Below, in pieces: positions 43,163-51,570 of a DNA stretch of 64,000 bases. Source of the stretch: Bacteroides congonensis (GTDB lineage: Bacteria; Bacteroidota; Bacteroidia; Bacteroidales; Bacteroidaceae); assembly GCF_900130125.1 (NCBI RefSeq), contig NZ_FQXY01000011.1, positions 124,001 through 188,000 of the forward strand, in the 5' to 3' direction. Below the pieces are notes generated by a model that was given only the letters and a program-made list of their open reading frames with translations, ran no database searches and had not been told where the DNA came from. The position numbers were made by a program, and so were the translations under genes. Within the stretch, counting starts at the first letter, position 1. Every line of letters starts with the position of its first letter.

Positions 43163-44566
43163 ATGAAGAAACTTTTAAGATTGTCCCTGTTCGGGCTATT
43201 ATTACTGTGTAGTGTCGTTGTAAACGGAGCACAAGTCCCCAAATATATCTTCTTGTTTATCGGTGACGGCATGGGATTCAACCATGTGGAAGCAACCCAA
43301 ATTTATGCGGAGAAAGTAGGAACAGATACGGGCGAACGCTCGCTGCTATTTCCCACTTTCCCTGTATTGACTCAAGTATGCACGCGTTCGGCTTCTCACT
43401 TGATTACGTGTTCATCCGCTGCGGCTACCGCTTTGGCTACCGGAGAAAAAACGACGAACTATGTAATCGGAATGGATGCGGAAAAGAATCACGGGTTAAA
43501 ATCCCTGGCACGCCAACTGAAAGATAAAGGTTATAAAATAGGAATAATCACCTCTGCCTCTATCGATCACGCTACCCCCGGTGGATTCTATGCTTCACAG
43601 CCCGACCGTTCTATGTATTACGAAATAGGAGTGGATGCCGCCAATTCCGGTTTCGATTTCTTCGGCGGGGCGGGATTGCTCGAACCTCGCAGCAAGCGGA
43701 ACCTTTCGGCGCCTTGCCTTTATGACCTGTTTAATCAGAAAGGCTATACGATGTTTCGTGGAATGGACGCTTATAACCGTGCTACTGCAAAGGATAAAAT
43801 TCTTCTCTTCCCAACCGATACAGTGAGCAAAAGCCTGAAATATGCGATGGACCGTTCTGGAAAAGACTTGAGTTTGCCTGACTTGACAAAAGCCTGCCTT
43901 GCTAATTTTCAGGAAACCGCGAAGAAGGGTTTCTTTATGATGGTAGAAGGCGGAAAAATAGATTGGGCGGCCCATGCCCATGACGGTGGCGCTGTTGTGA
44001 AAGAAACCATTGATTTCGACCAATGTATCCGCTTGGCTTATGATTTCTACAAAAAGCATCCGAACGAGACATTGATATTAGTGACTGCCGACCACGAAAC
44101 GGGCGGTCTTGGACTGGGCAACTCCGATATGAACTTGAATATAGACTTGCTCCAATACCAGAAGTGTTCACAAGAAGCCTTGACTGCTGCTATGCGTGAA
44201 ATGAAAAGCGGAAAGATGATTCCTTCGTGGGAAGACATGAAAGCGTTTCTGAAAAAGAACCTGGGCTTTTGGGAACAAATTAAGATTACTCCGCGTGAAG
44301 AACTGGAATTATTGGTTTGCTACGAAGAGTCTTTCTTGAAGAAGAAGTCGAAAGATGTGGTCAGCCTTTACGCGAAAGATGAATCTTTAGCGGTGGCTGC
44401 TATTGCCTTGCTGGATAAGAAGGCATCATTGGGATGGACAACTAAAACTCATACGGGAGCACCCGTGCCATTGTATGCGATAGGCAAGCAGGCTGTTCTT
44501 TATTCGGGCAGGAGAGATAATACGGATATGGCTAATGTTTTGCGAAAGTTATTCCTTATCAAATAG
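43163..44566 (+). CDS. Alkaline phosphatase
   Basis: Periplasmic phosphomonoesterase of the alkaline phosphatase superfamily. The start used is the MKKLLRLSLFGLLLL codon at 43163, which begins the signal peptide; 43151 is the longer choice. It has 467 residues. Metal-binding motifs are intact: FLFIGDGMGFNH (Asp), MVEGGKIDWAAHAHDGG (Glu, Asp, His) and LILVTADHETGGLGLG. The nucleophile segment reads ITCSSAAATALATGEKT; the Ser equivalent to E. coli Ser102 is kept, but the preceding Asp is Cys. It would release phosphate from the sugar phosphate left by the two phosphodiester glycosidases. Last gene of the locus. Confidence 0.93.
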   Translation: MKKLLRLSLFGLLLLCSVVVNGAQVPKYIFLFIGDGMGFNHVEATQIYAEKVGTDTGERSLLFPTFPVLTQVCTRSASHLITCSSAAATALATGEKTTNYVIGMDAEKNHGLKSLARQLKDKGYKIGIITSASIDHATPGGFYASQPDRSMYYEIGVDAANSGFDFFGGAGLLEPRSKRNLSAPCLYDLFNQKGYTMFRGMDAYNRATAKDKILLFPTDTVSKSLKYAMDRSGKDLSLPDLTKACLANFQETAKKGFFMMVEGGKIDWAAHAHDGGAVVKETIDFDQCIRLAYDFYKKHPNETLILVTADHETGGLGLGNSDMNLNIDLLQYQKCSQEALTAAMREMKSGKMIPSWEDMKAFLKKNLGFWEQIKITPREELELLVCYEESFLKKKSKDVVSLYAKDESLAVAAIALLDKKASLGWTTKTHTGAPVPLYAIGKQAVLYSGRRDNTDMANVLRKLFLIK

Positions 44567-44722
44567 GGAGAGGTTTATCAATCAAGAATGTGAGTCAGTA
44601 TTTGAGTTAGAGAAAACCGGTACGGTTATGAATCAAATCCGTACGGTTATGTTATGAACTAATTTCGAGCTTGTGCAGATTTATTTTTAATGCTTAATGG
44701 ATTTATGGTTAATGATACATGG

Positions 44723-44822
44723 CTTTATTCGTCTGACAACTGTTTCTTTTTCGTCTGACAGTTGTTAGATGAAAGAATAACAGTTGTCAGACGAAAGTTT
44801 AACAATTGTCAGACGAATAAAG
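44723..44822. repeat. Four-unit inverted palindrome cluster, 22-bp step
   Basis: The 17-nt unit TTCGTCTGACAACTGTT occurs at 44728-44744 and 44750-44766 (plus), then in inverted orientation at 44779-44795 and 44801-44817, with one or two base changes. Both direct pairs step by exactly 22 bp. The outer arms extend to 22 nt (44723-44744 with 44801-44822, one mismatch), so the whole cluster can fold into a long nested hairpin. Confidence 0.85.
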
Positions 44823-44977
44823 TTATGTATAACGGGGATTAAATCATTGTATACTACCAATAAAGTTTTAGAAAAACTAAGTTTAGTTCATTTCTGCACC
44901 GTATTGAATGAAACCGCAAGAAAAGAAACAAACTTTTGGTGCAATTACCCTAATTGAGTGCTAATGTATTGAGAAAT

Positions 44978-45014
44978 AAAAAAAGCGAGACTTCCAGGGA
45001 AACTTCGCTTTTTC
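44978..45014 (-). terminator. Terminator of the three-gene unit 45047-47011
   Basis: Minus-strand stem of about 13 bp with one mismatch (45001-45013 with 44980-44993), small loop, followed by a T run (complement of the A-rich 44976-44984). It begins 33 nt past the last stop. Confidence 0.75.
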
Positions 45015-45046
45015 GTTATTGTAATATCCGAAAGCAATATATGGCT

Positions 45047-45661
45047 TTAGTTTTTTATTTTACGCAACTTTGCCTTCTTAATGAAGAATTTGGCAAGTTC
45101 TCTTCCTGCTTTGGCATACGTTTCCTGAACGCGATATCCGGAAGTAAAATCAGTACCCCAAAAGTTATTGGCTGAGGCATTGCGTATTCGGATAGAGGCT
45201 ACTTGCTCGCCTGTTTCAATATTCTTCACTTTGCAACTTAAGTCGACCGAGGCATTTTGTCGCATGACACCTACATTCCAGCCGGGTTCTGTGAAGTCCG
45301 TATTGATTTCAATTCGATGTTGCGCTCCTTCTGTACCTGCTGTGATACCTACCTCACTCATATATTTGTCGAAAAGCTCTAAGAACTTTGGTTCAAACCG
45401 CTCTTTGCGGTCACCATACCAGGCTTCTTTCCATTGCTCGCCTTTGCCCTCTTCTTTCTTGTTATACTCGGACACTTTCTTATCTACATATTCTTTTTCG
45501 GTTAGCTTGCCTACCAACATCTCTTCATAAGAGAAAGAAAAGTCAATGGTTTTCTGGGCTTTAATGAAATCAATAGAACCGGAAGTCATAACAATGCTTT
45601 GTGCGTATGAAAGGATAGTAAAGCAACTTAATAATACAACTGTTGTTATTCTCTTTTTCAT
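45047..45661 (-). CDS. Exported protein of unknown function
   Basis: 204 residues, not recognised. Signal peptide MKKRITTVVLLSCFTILSYA with a clean cleavage site before QS; no lipobox. The mature part begins with a predicted helical segment rich in K and E (about 50-85), then a beta region (AQHRIEINTDFTEPGWNVGV, QNASVDLSCKVKNIETGEQV) and an amphipathic C-terminal helix rich in lysine (AGRELAKFFIKKAKLRKIKN). Last of three small exported proteins in one unit, 45 nt after the preceding stop. Confidence 0.8.
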   Translation of the reverse strand: MKKRITTVVLLSCFTILSYAQSIVMTSGSIDFIKAQKTIDFSFSYEEMLVGKLTEKEYVDKKVSEYNKKEEGKGEQWKEAWYGDRKERFEPKFLELFDKYMSEVGITAGTEGAQHRIEINTDFTEPGWNVGVMRQNASVDLSCKVKNIETGEQVASIRIRNASANNFWGTDFTSGYRVQETYAKAGRELAKFFIKKAKLRKIKN

Positions 45662-45706
45662 GCTTTTGTTTGGCTTGTTATTATGGATATTAGTTACTTA
45701 AATCTA

Positions 45707-46423
45707 CTAGAATTCAAATCCTACTTTAAATCCAAGACCTTCCAAATCCGCTGTGTCGTCATAACTAATATAATAGCCACTGTAATAGTAATCATATTGC
45801 TGATAGTTATATTCCAATTTGAGATTTAGAGCTTTTTTGCCTTTTAGGGAGAAACGTACTCCGATACCGGTAGAGACATACAGTCCTTCAACATCTCCAA
45901 CTGAATATCCTGTTTTGATATCAGCAAACGGAGTTACTTTCTTGTTGATAAAGTTGGCTCTGAAATCAACAAAGATAGGTACGGCTATCAGGTCTGCATC
46001 GGTATAGAAATCTGCCGCAACACCACCACCCAAGTAGAAATAGTTATTGAACTGGTATCCGTGGGAAGTTGAAATTTCTACTTTGTTCGCATCATAATCA
46101 CTAAGATCAGCTATGTAACCGAAGTCAACGAAACCTTTATAGCCTTTCAGTGTATTTCTCGCTGCTTTGCGATTGTCGATATCGGTGCGATAATCTCTTG
46201 TGTATCTTTCCTCTTTAATGATTTTCTCCACTTCATTCATCTGGCAGATGATGAGACTGCCGTCGCCGGTCTTAATCTTTAAAGAAACATTGGGCACTTG
46301 CTCAATGATAACTCCTTTGATAACGCTTCCGTTTTTCAGATATACAACTTCTGTGTAGTTTTGAGCTGCAACGTAAGTACTGATACTCAGTAATAAAGTC
46401 AGTAATAATAGTAGTTTTCTCAT
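45707..46423 (-). CDS. Exported beta-barrel-like protein with N-terminal 'KNGS' domain
   Basis: 238 residues. Signal peptide MRKLLLLLTLLLSISTYVAA. The first mature section (about 22-75) contains VVYLKNGSVIKGVIIEQVPN and DGSLIICQMNEVEKI, a module I know from Bacteroidetes outer-membrane proteins but cannot assign a role. The rest has alternating aromatic beta strands (YQFNNYFYLGGGVAADFYTD, LNLKLEYNYQQYDYYYSGYY) ending in a terminal Phe (LGFKVGFEF), as in small outer-membrane barrels. It is 18 nt downstream of the gene at 46442. Confidence 0.82.
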   Translation of the reverse strand: MRKLLLLLTLLLSISTYVAAQNYTEVVYLKNGSVIKGVIIEQVPNVSLKIKTGDGSLIICQMNEVEKIIKEERYTRDYRTDIDNRKAARNTLKGYKGFVDFGYIADLSDYDANKVEISTSHGYQFNNYFYLGGGVAADFYTDADLIAVPIFVDFRANFINKKVTPFADIKTGYSVGDVEGLYVSTGIGVRFSLKGKKALNLKLEYNYQQYDYYYSGYYISYDDTADLEGLGFKVGFEF

Positions 46424-46441
46424 AATTCTATTTCTAATTGT

Positions 46442-47011
46442 TTATAATTTCTTGAGTGCGCTATGAATGGAACCGGCCCAGTAGTTACGTAATCCGAATC
46501 CACCTGCTTTTCCTTCTGTAATCCATTCCTCAATGATTTCTTTAGTTTCGGTATTGAAGAATACGACTTCATATGTACCTCTGTTTTTTGACTTGTCCAG
46601 GAATTGTGCGACAAATACCATGCCTACGCCGGGCGTTTTCTGAATAGGCAGTGCTTCGATGGCTGTCTTGATTTGTTCTTTGTCGAGACTATACTCTGTT
46701 TTAGTAGTCATCAGTTCGGACTCGTTAATATTGCGATTTACCTGATTGACAGCGTCCAGTGAAATTTCCGTCACCTCTTTTTTCAACTGTTTGCCTACAT
46801 TATACTTCTTGGCTTCCGTGATAAACAATTCATTGATACGTCTGAAAGCATCTTTGAATTGTAGCGGTGATTCATCCGCACCGAAAACTTTGACCTGAGA
46901 ATAGTCTACACCATAGAATTTGATAGACTGAACATCTTTCAATGCACTTTTGCCTTGTCCGAAACAGAACAGGCTTGTGCTTAAGAATAAGAATAGGATA
47001 AGTTTTTTCAT
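46442..47011 (-). CDS. Exported protein of unknown function
   Basis: 189 residues, not recognised. Signal peptide MKKLILFLFLSTSLFCFG, cleavage before QG. The mature protein alternates beta and helix: SIKFYGVDYSQVKVFGADES, QFKDAFRRINELFITEAKKY, then GVGMVFVAQFLDKSKNRGTY and a Gly-rich C-terminus. First gene of the unit, with a promoter at 47056-47086. It shares small size, signal peptide and operon with the two genes after it, which suggests one envelope-related task; nothing more specific is supported. Confidence 0.8.
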   Translation of the reverse strand: MKKLILFLFLSTSLFCFGQGKSALKDVQSIKFYGVDYSQVKVFGADESPLQFKDAFRRINELFITEAKKYNVGKQLKKEVTEISLDAVNQVNRNINESELMTTKTEYSLDKEQIKTAIEALPIQKTPGVGMVFVAQFLDKSKNRGTYEVVFFNTETKEIIEEWITEGKAGGFGLRNYWAGSIHSALKKL

Positions 47012-47055
47012 ATACGTTAATGTTAAAGTGAATTATGTATATTGTTATCGATTCC

Positions 47056-47086
47056 CAAAAGTAGAAAAAAGTTATCGTAAATCAAT
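47056..47086 (-). promoter_or_regulatory. Promoter of the three-gene exported-protein unit
   Basis: Minus-strand -7 box TACTTTTG at 47063-47056 with ATTG at 47086-47083 (19-nt spacing). The upstream box lies inside the 3' end of the ligase gene. It is 45 nt upstream of the start at 47011. Confidence 0.5.
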
Positions 47087-48367
47087 GAATTTAATCGCTT
47101 TTCGACTCATGGGTGGCATTTGTATCTTGGCGATATACTCCGCCGACTCGAAATTGATGCTTGGCGCCACTCTGACTTTCGAGCGGAACAAGTCCTTTAT
47201 CTCCTTGGCAAAACTCTCGCTGCGGTTCTCGCTTCCGATGCGAATCAGAATCTCATCCGTACCCAGTTCGTTGGTGTAGACCTCTATAATGTAGTTCTTT
47301 ACCAAAGGAATATTATCCAGAATATCGAATAATGCGGGTGGATATAATGTCGTGCCTTTGTACTTTATCATTTGCCCTTTCCGACCGAGGATGGAACTCA
47401 GGCGAATCGTGTTTCTTCCGCAGGCACAAGGTGAGGTGTGATGGTAACAGATATCACCCGTTTTGAAGCGGAGCAGCGGCATCCCTTTGACACCCAATGT
47501 CGTAATGGTCACTTCGCCTGCTTCTCCCTCGGCAACAGGCTGGTTATTATCATCCAGAAACTCGACGATGATAAGTTCCGGTTGCAGATGTCCGCCGTGG
47601 AATTCGCTGCATTCGGTGAAGGATGACTGCATTTCGGTGGAAGCATACGTGGAATACAGTTGCAAGGCAGGCCATTTATCATGTATTTTCTGTCCGAGCG
47701 TATTTAACTGGAACTCCTGGTTGCGCAATGCTTCACCGATACAGATACATTTCTGCATGGAACAGGCATTATAGTCGATATGGTTTTTCTCGGCGAACTC
47801 TATCAGTTTGATAAGGAAAGAAGGAACCACCATTCCGCAAGTGGGTTGTATCCGGCGAATCGTATCCCATTGCAGCTCGGGGATGCCGTTGCCTACACGG
47901 ATAACTCCCATGCCGAGTTCGCGCGCGCCCATATAATATGCCAGTCCTGCCATGAAGCGGCGGTCGATGGTAGTCATCAGTTGCAGGATATCCTGCCTGG
48001 TGCATCCGGTGGTGGTGAAAGATAGAAACTCGTTGTAGGATAAGCGGTCGAGGTCTTCGGAAGTGAGGACGAAAGTCACCGGGTCGCCTAATGTGCCGGA
48101 AGTCGTCACGTAGTCGATGATTTCTTCTTTGCCTACGCAGATGAAATCTTCATTATGAAGTTGCAAATCCGTCTTCGTGGTAACGGGGATTTGTTGCAGG
48201 TCTTCTATCTTCCGAATCCGGTTGATATCGATATGATGTTCCTCGAACATCTGTTGGTAGAACTTGGAATGTGCTTGCAGATAGGCTAACGCTTCAGCTA
48301 GCTGTTCTTCCTGATAGCATTTTATTTCTTCCGGTGAGCGGAACTGAATGTCGGGATTCTTTTCCAT
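47072..48367 (-). CDS. Adenylate-forming ligase (PaaK-like)
   Basis: ANL-superfamily enzyme resembling phenylacetate-CoA ligase, which activates an aromatic or other carboxylic acid as acyl-AMP. It has 431 residues. Motifs: VTTSGTLGDPVTFVLTSED (P-loop-like adenylation motif), YSTYASTEMQSSFTEC (the Y-x-x-T/S-E motif), LLRFKTGDICY, RLSSILGRKGQMIKYKGTTL (hinge region) and a C-terminal Lys in MSRKAIKFIDLR. CACGR may form part of a metal site. It is the last gene of the polyene-like operon, 1 nt after the C45 gene. By analogy with aryl-polyene ligases it may load the aryl starter unit; this is inference. Confidence 0.88.
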   Translation of the reverse strand: MEKNPDIQFRSPEEIKCYQEEQLAEALAYLQAHSKFYQQMFEEHHIDINRIRKIEDLQQIPVTTKTDLQLHNEDFICVGKEEIIDYVTTSGTLGDPVTFVLTSEDLDRLSYNEFLSFTTTGCTRQDILQLMTTIDRRFMAGLAYYMGARELGMGVIRVGNGIPELQWDTIRRIQPTCGMVVPSFLIKLIEFAEKNHIDYNACSMQKCICIGEALRNQEFQLNTLGQKIHDKWPALQLYSTYASTEMQSSFTECSEFHGGHLQPELIIVEFLDDNNQPVAEGEAGEVTITTLGVKGMPLLRFKTGDICYHHTSPCACGRNTIRLSSILGRKGQMIKYKGTTLYPPALFDILDNIPLVKNYIIEVYTNELGTDEILIRIGSENRSESFAKEIKDLFRSKVRVAPSINFESAEYIAKIQMPPMSRKAIKFIDLR

Positions 48368-48368
48368 C

Positions 48369-50087
48369 TTAAGAGTGTTTTTGTATTTTCTGTTGGATAC
48401 GTTCTTTTTCTTGTAGTTTGGGAATCGGTCTGGTCAATGCCTTTTTCCAATAGCCGACGGCTTGTTGAGGCTGGCGGATAGCTTCGTGGTAATTGCCCAG
48501 TACTTCATACACATAATAGAAAGAAGGGTTGGACGCTTCGTATTCCTTGAGCAGACTGTCTTCCACTTTCTCCTTTGCTTTTATCTTTTTCAGTAGTAGC
48601 GGAGTAAGCCTTTTGTAAGTAAGGAGTTGCTCGAACTCCGGTTCCTGCATGAATTCATCTGCGGGAATGGTCAGTTCCGGAATGTATATCTCAGCCCGGA
48701 GAGCGATGGCTTTTTTGAATATCAGGTTCAAGTCGTAAGCTACGTATTTGCCGCATTGCCACGGAGAGGTGGATACCCACATCAACTGCTTCTCAGGTTG
48801 GAAGATGACGGAGTGGTGGGCGATAAACTGGTTGATAGCCATTTCGTTTGCCAGTCCCAGGTCGGCGTTTTGCCGCCCTTTGTGATTACGCAGGATAGAA
48901 GCGGCTTTTACCGGATTCATCGGTTGGTTCTCGCTAATCAGTTCTTCCAGACGTGCATAGCGGTAAGGACTGTCGGAAGTCCGTATGTTTTCTATGTTCC
49001 GTTCGTCCTTGGCGAACGCTTCCGATTGGTAATGATTGGTGCAGATAATTCTGTCTTTTTCCTTTCCGTTGAAAAGAACGGTCTTTTCCGGAGATTTCTC
49101 GATGATAGCTGCCCTGCCGTCTTTGGCGGAGCCTATCAAGATAGATTCGGAGACAAAAGTGTTCCGCTTTTGGGCGATGGCGAGGGCTTCGTCGATAGTT
49201 GACGCATATTGCAGGATTTCCCGGGTAAGGATGGAGATAGGCGTGGCGGAACTTGTCGGCATGGCGGATTTTGCCGCGTTGATGGTTACGGTGAGCCCGG
49301 TTTCGTTCATGCCGGACAATACGCCTATCATGCCCGGCCATCCGATGGAAGCGAATGCATACCCTTTGGACGGTGCGCAGAAGGTGACCAGTTTGTTTTC
49401 TGCAAAGGCATCCCCGACATAGAAATCGAAGTTGCGCCCTATAAGCAGCGACGAGTCCGCACTTTGAGTTCCCCAGGTGGCAAACGAGCTGCATCCCACT
49501 AACATATAGTCCTGCATGGTGTGTCCCAAGTCGTGTGCCGCATGGTAATTCAACTGGCGTTCGTAAGGAGTGCCGATAAAGTCGTAGTCGTGGGTGCACG
49601 ATAGTGAGATTCCATAAATCTCTTCCCGATATTCTTCAGGGACATTCTCACCCAAATTACGGTTGAACAGTACAATGAAGAACCGCAGAAATTTCAGATA
49701 ACTGTCTGAAGGTATAATTTCACGAATCTGGTCAACGAATACTTTCTCTTGGTGATGAAGCAAATCGGCAGACAGTTTGCCGATGGCGTCCCCTCTTTCA
49801 AGGGCATCGCCTCTCACGAACAATTCCCACAATCCGCTTTCACTGCGTCGCATAAAGTTATCAGCATAATATCGAAGGTCGAGAGTATCCTTGTAGAGCA
49901 CTTCTGCCGGAACCAGAGCAATAGTATCTGCATAAGGTACTTCTGTCAGGATGATATTAGGCTCTTTTGGCGGTGTCATCATATCCGCTGAAAAGTAGAG
50001 ATAACTGATTCCGCCTATTAATACGATGACGAGCAACAAGAGAATGCCGCCCGTATATTTGATGGTTCGTTTGATAACTTTATGCAT
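48369..50087 (-). CDS. C45 autoproteolytic acyltransferase/hydrolase, membrane-anchored
   Basis: Ntn-hydrolase fold enzyme of the C45 (acyl-CoA:6-aminopenicillanate acyltransferase-like) group, which self-cleaves to expose a Cys. It has 572 residues. An N-terminal membrane anchor (about 11-33, GGILLLLVIVLIGGISYLYF) suggests the inner membrane, facing the periplasm. The probable processing site is in MLVGCSSFATWGTQSADSSL, with GRNFDFYVGDA downstream, and INAAKSAMPTSSATPIS matches the core. A TPR-like helical tail (about 500-570) follows. Genes of this type occur in aryl-polyene/flexirubin-like clusters of Bacteroidetes (as I recall); here it may transfer or release the acyl chain. Confidence 0.85.
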   Translation of the reverse strand: MHKVIKRTIKYTGGILLLLVIVLIGGISYLYFSADMMTPPKEPNIILTEVPYADTIALVPAEVLYKDTLDLRYYADNFMRRSESGLWELFVRGDALERGDAIGKLSADLLHHQEKVFVDQIREIIPSDSYLKFLRFFIVLFNRNLGENVPEEYREEIYGISLSCTHDYDFIGTPYERQLNYHAAHDLGHTMQDYMLVGCSSFATWGTQSADSSLLIGRNFDFYVGDAFAENKLVTFCAPSKGYAFASIGWPGMIGVLSGMNETGLTVTINAAKSAMPTSSATPISILTREILQYASTIDEALAIAQKRNTFVSESILIGSAKDGRAAIIEKSPEKTVLFNGKEKDRIICTNHYQSEAFAKDERNIENIRTSDSPYRYARLEELISENQPMNPVKAASILRNHKGRQNADLGLANEMAINQFIAHHSVIFQPEKQLMWVSTSPWQCGKYVAYDLNLIFKKAIALRAEIYIPELTIPADEFMQEPEFEQLLTYKRLTPLLLKKIKAKEKVEDSLLKEYEASNPSFYYVYEVLGNYHEAIRQPQQAVGYWKKALTRPIPKLQEKERIQQKIQKHS

Positions 50088-51570
50088 TTCCTACTTTTTT
50101 AGCTAAATATTCCTGTCCCACAAATTCGGTGCACGTAAGCATAGCTGTCAGTGTTACGCCCAGTGCGCCATGTACATTCAGGTTTTGACCTGTAAAAAAT
50201 AGATTACCCAACCGGCTTCGTGTAGATACAAAACCGATTTGCGGGCATTTATAGTCTTTGATGATTCCGTATGCGGAACCGTCTACCGTACCTGTGTAGT
50301 CACGATAACTCAATGGAGTAGTGGTGAATAGTTCCTCTATGTTTTCAGAGAAATCGAAGCCGTGTCTTCGTAGGAAACGGAGTATTTGTTCCGCTTTCTC
50401 TTTCTTGAAGAACTGGTAACCCTCGCCGCGGTGTTCGGGAGAGGAGTCCTTCCATGCAGACAATTCATCCATATACATCGGTGTCAGGATAGAGATGACA
50501 CTGGCATATTGGCTGTCCTCGGAAGAGGCTTGCATCGAAATCATGCAGTTAGTAGTTCGTCCCGGATAGAGCAACTTGTCATACCACACTTTATTGTTCC
50601 CATGCAGATAGATGTTGCGGTTCTGGTACGGAGTACTTTTCTTTTTCATTACCAGATAAAGTGTGAAGATGCCGTATGTGTTGTCGAGCGAACGGATTCG
50701 GGAGATAAAGGCATTCTTGATACTGCGGTTCTTGTCCAGTATTTCCAATGTCCGTTTGGGGTGTATGTTCGATATGACATAATCGCTTTCCAACCGTTCT
50801 TCACCGTTGACAATGACTCCCTGCACTTTCTCGTTCTCGACGATGATGCGGGTTGCTTCGCTGTTGTTGAGAACCGTACCGCCATTGTCCCGGATTACGT
50901 CAATCAGTTCCAGACTGACCTGCATGCTTCCGTCTACGAAACGGTAAGCGCTTTCAATATAGGAATGGTTAATCATGGCATGCTGATAGAAGGTGGAAAC
51001 ATCTTTCAGGCCGCCATAGAGCAAAGCGGAGCCTGCTAACACATTTTGCAGGGTATGGTCGTGGGTGATGTCGGCAATCAGTCCGGCAGCGGAAGTGCAG
51101 AAGTACTTCATGCCTTCGAGTGCAATGACGCCTTGTTTCAGATGGTTTACGCTAATCAGGTTCCCTACCGCTTGAAGCTGCTCGGTATAGCGTTTCAGGT
51201 TCTCTTTCTCGTGAGGGAAAGACCGGTGGAGCGTCTCGATAAATTGCGGGTATCCCATTGCGTAATCATACGCTTGCCCTCTGTAGTGAATCGTATCGAA
51301 AGCTTCGGCGTCCAACCGCTTCATTTTTAGCTTGTCCATAATGCCGAAATAGCGGAAATACTGGTTCATTACCTGTCCCTCATCCAGGCTTCCTACATAA
51401 TGAATGCCTGTATCAAGCAAACGTCCTTTTCGCTGATACGTCTGGAAGCATCCCCCGAACTGCGCATTTTTCTCTATTACGCATACGTTGAATCCCTCTT
51501 TGCTGAGAATCGCTCCACATTCCAGTCCGCCCAGTCCGCTTCCGATGATGATAATGTCATATTTACTCAT
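50080..51570 (-). CDS. CrtI/phytoene desaturase-like FAD oxidoreductase
   Basis: FAD-dependent oxidoreductase with 496 residues. The dinucleotide-binding N-terminus is DIIIIGSGLGGLECGAILSK, followed by VIEKNAQFGGCFQTYQRKG and the C-terminal GRxGxx-like GNLFFTGQNLNVHGALGVTL. The overall architecture resembles phytoene desaturases and retinol saturases. It overlaps both neighbours (8 nt each side), so it is translated with them. In this lipid pathway it could saturate or desaturate the polyene chain; the substrate is not derivable from sequence. Confidence 0.88.
   Translation of the reverse strand: MSKYDIIIIGSGLGGLECGAILSKEGFNVCVIEKNAQFGGCFQTYQRKGRLLDTGIHYVGSLDEGQVMNQYFRYFGIMDKLKMKRLDAEAFDTIHYRGQAYDYAMGYPQFIETLHRSFPHEKENLKRYTEQLQAVGNLISVNHLKQGVIALEGMKYFCTSAAGLIADITHDHTLQNVLAGSALLYGGLKDVSTFYQHAMINHSYIESAYRFVDGSMQVSLELIDVIRDNGGTVLNNSEATRIIVENEKVQGVIVNGEERLESDYVISNIHPKRTLEILDKNRSIKNAFISRIRSLDNTYGIFTLYLVMKKKSTPYQNRNIYLHGNNKVWYDKLLYPGRTTNCMISMQASSEDSQYASVISILTPMYMDELSAWKDSSPEHRGEGYQFFKKEKAEQILRFLRRHGFDFSENIEELFTTTPLSYRDYTGTVDGSAYGIIKDYKCPQIGFVSTRSRLGNLFFTGQNLNVHGALGVTLTAMLTCTEFVGQEYLAKKVGNA

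Larger units (their letters stand above)
44567..45046. other. Non-coding palindrome island with border motifs
   Basis: 480 nt without a plausible gene. It contains two overlapping copies of a GGTTATGAA / GTACGGTTATG-type motif (44620-44660), ending in TATGAACTAATTT. A four-unit inverted palindrome cluster follows (44723-44822), then an inverted border copy (TTTAGTTCATTT...CCGTAT, 44882-44904), and finally the terminator of the unit at 45047. The border motifs match those of the island at 5988-9084. Confidence 0.7.

Noticed and set aside
44954..45175. 73-codon plus-strand ORF in the second palindrome island
   Set aside because: It crosses the terminator hairpin and the 3' end of the gene at 45047 in antisense; no features.
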